DNA of 55,526 nt, from contig JAAAJB010000136.1 in the NCBI GenBank assembly GCA_016098155.1, positions 8,093-63,618 on the forward strand, written 5' to 3'. Shown one piece after another: positions 55,473 through 55,526 of this stretch (positions are counted from its first letter, which is position 1; the number at the start of each line of letters is the position of its first letter). A model generated the notes under the pieces. It worked only from the letters and a program-made list of their open reading frames with translations, was not told where the DNA came from and searched no databases. Position numbers and translations under genes: made by a program. Source of the DNA: Actinomortierella ambigua. Its lineage: Eukaryota > Mortierellomycota > Mortierellomycetes > Mortierellales > Mortierellaceae.

Positions 55473-55526
<54 letters not shown>
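55473..55526. repeat. (GA)n microsatellite at right window edge
   Basis: Pure GA repeat inside the intron before exon 3 of copy C; the corresponding intron of copy B has only a short GA-rich stretch (gaggagggagagggg). The assembly stops in it. Confidence 0.85.

Overview
The window is eukaryotic and looks like a filamentous early-diverging fungus, most likely a Mortierella-type species. That placement is inferred from gene content, not from a search. The evidence is: spliced protein genes with GT-AG introns mostly 70-300 nt long; long TC/GA-rich, poly-T/poly-A-rich spacers; fungal-only families (KRE9/KNH1-like wall proteins, NRC-2/FPK1 kinase, PMP3) beside genes many yeasts have lost (RCCD1, ACAD8-like isobutyryl-CoA dehydrogenase). 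Both ends of the window run into GA microsatellites and there is a 10-N gap at 34619-34628, so it is probably one whole scaffold. I found no rRNA, tRNA, CRISPR array, transposase or virus-like gene.

Layout, left to right. 1-1.4 kb: 3' part of a KMT2C/D-like PHD-finger protein without a visible SET domain. 4.3-6.4 kb: an intronless ARF-fold protein whose GTP-binding motifs are all degraded, with a ~220-residue low-complexity insert (a candidate pseudo-GTPase). 6.6-13.8 kb: mitochondrial 3-hydroxyacyl-thioester dehydratase (HTD2) and peroxisomal AAA ATPase PEX6, divergent from a shared 490-bp promoter. 14.5-19.1 kb: an AGC-VIII flippase kinase (FPK1/NRC-2). 20.5-22.7 kb: an ACAD8-like dehydrogenase of valine breakdown with 18- and 20-nt micro-exons. 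23.6-25.6 kb: IMP dehydrogenase. 26.8-30.1 kb: two secreted KRE9-like GPI proteins. 31.6-33.9 kb: RCCD1. 35.3-36.3 kb: calcipressin. 37.4-37.9 kb: PMP3, 57 aa over three small exons. 38.3-40.7 kb: a Gln/His-rich unknown plus two tentative small proteins. 41.3-44.4 kb: MO25. 44.7-46.7 kb: eIF2-beta. 47.5-55.5 kb: three members of a kelch-ectodomain, single-pass membrane family.

The left 46 kb is mostly single-copy housekeeping and signalling genes: organelle lipid and acyl-CoA metabolism, GTP synthesis, translation initiation, calcineurin control and polarity (FPK1, MO25). The right 8 kb behaves like an expanding accessory locus. Copies B and C are a head-to-tail tandem duplication with a unit of about 3.6 kb, copy A is an inverted older relative carrying a frameshift, and Ser/Thr-rich gene debris lies at the duplication joint. 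All three share intron positions where visible, a near-identical transmembrane entry segment and a C-terminal PQWxP ending.

Exon boundaries were worked out by hand from splice consensus, reading-frame phase and fit to known families. Every multi-exon model given as complete sums to a whole number of codons, except kelch copy A, where one extra base remains.
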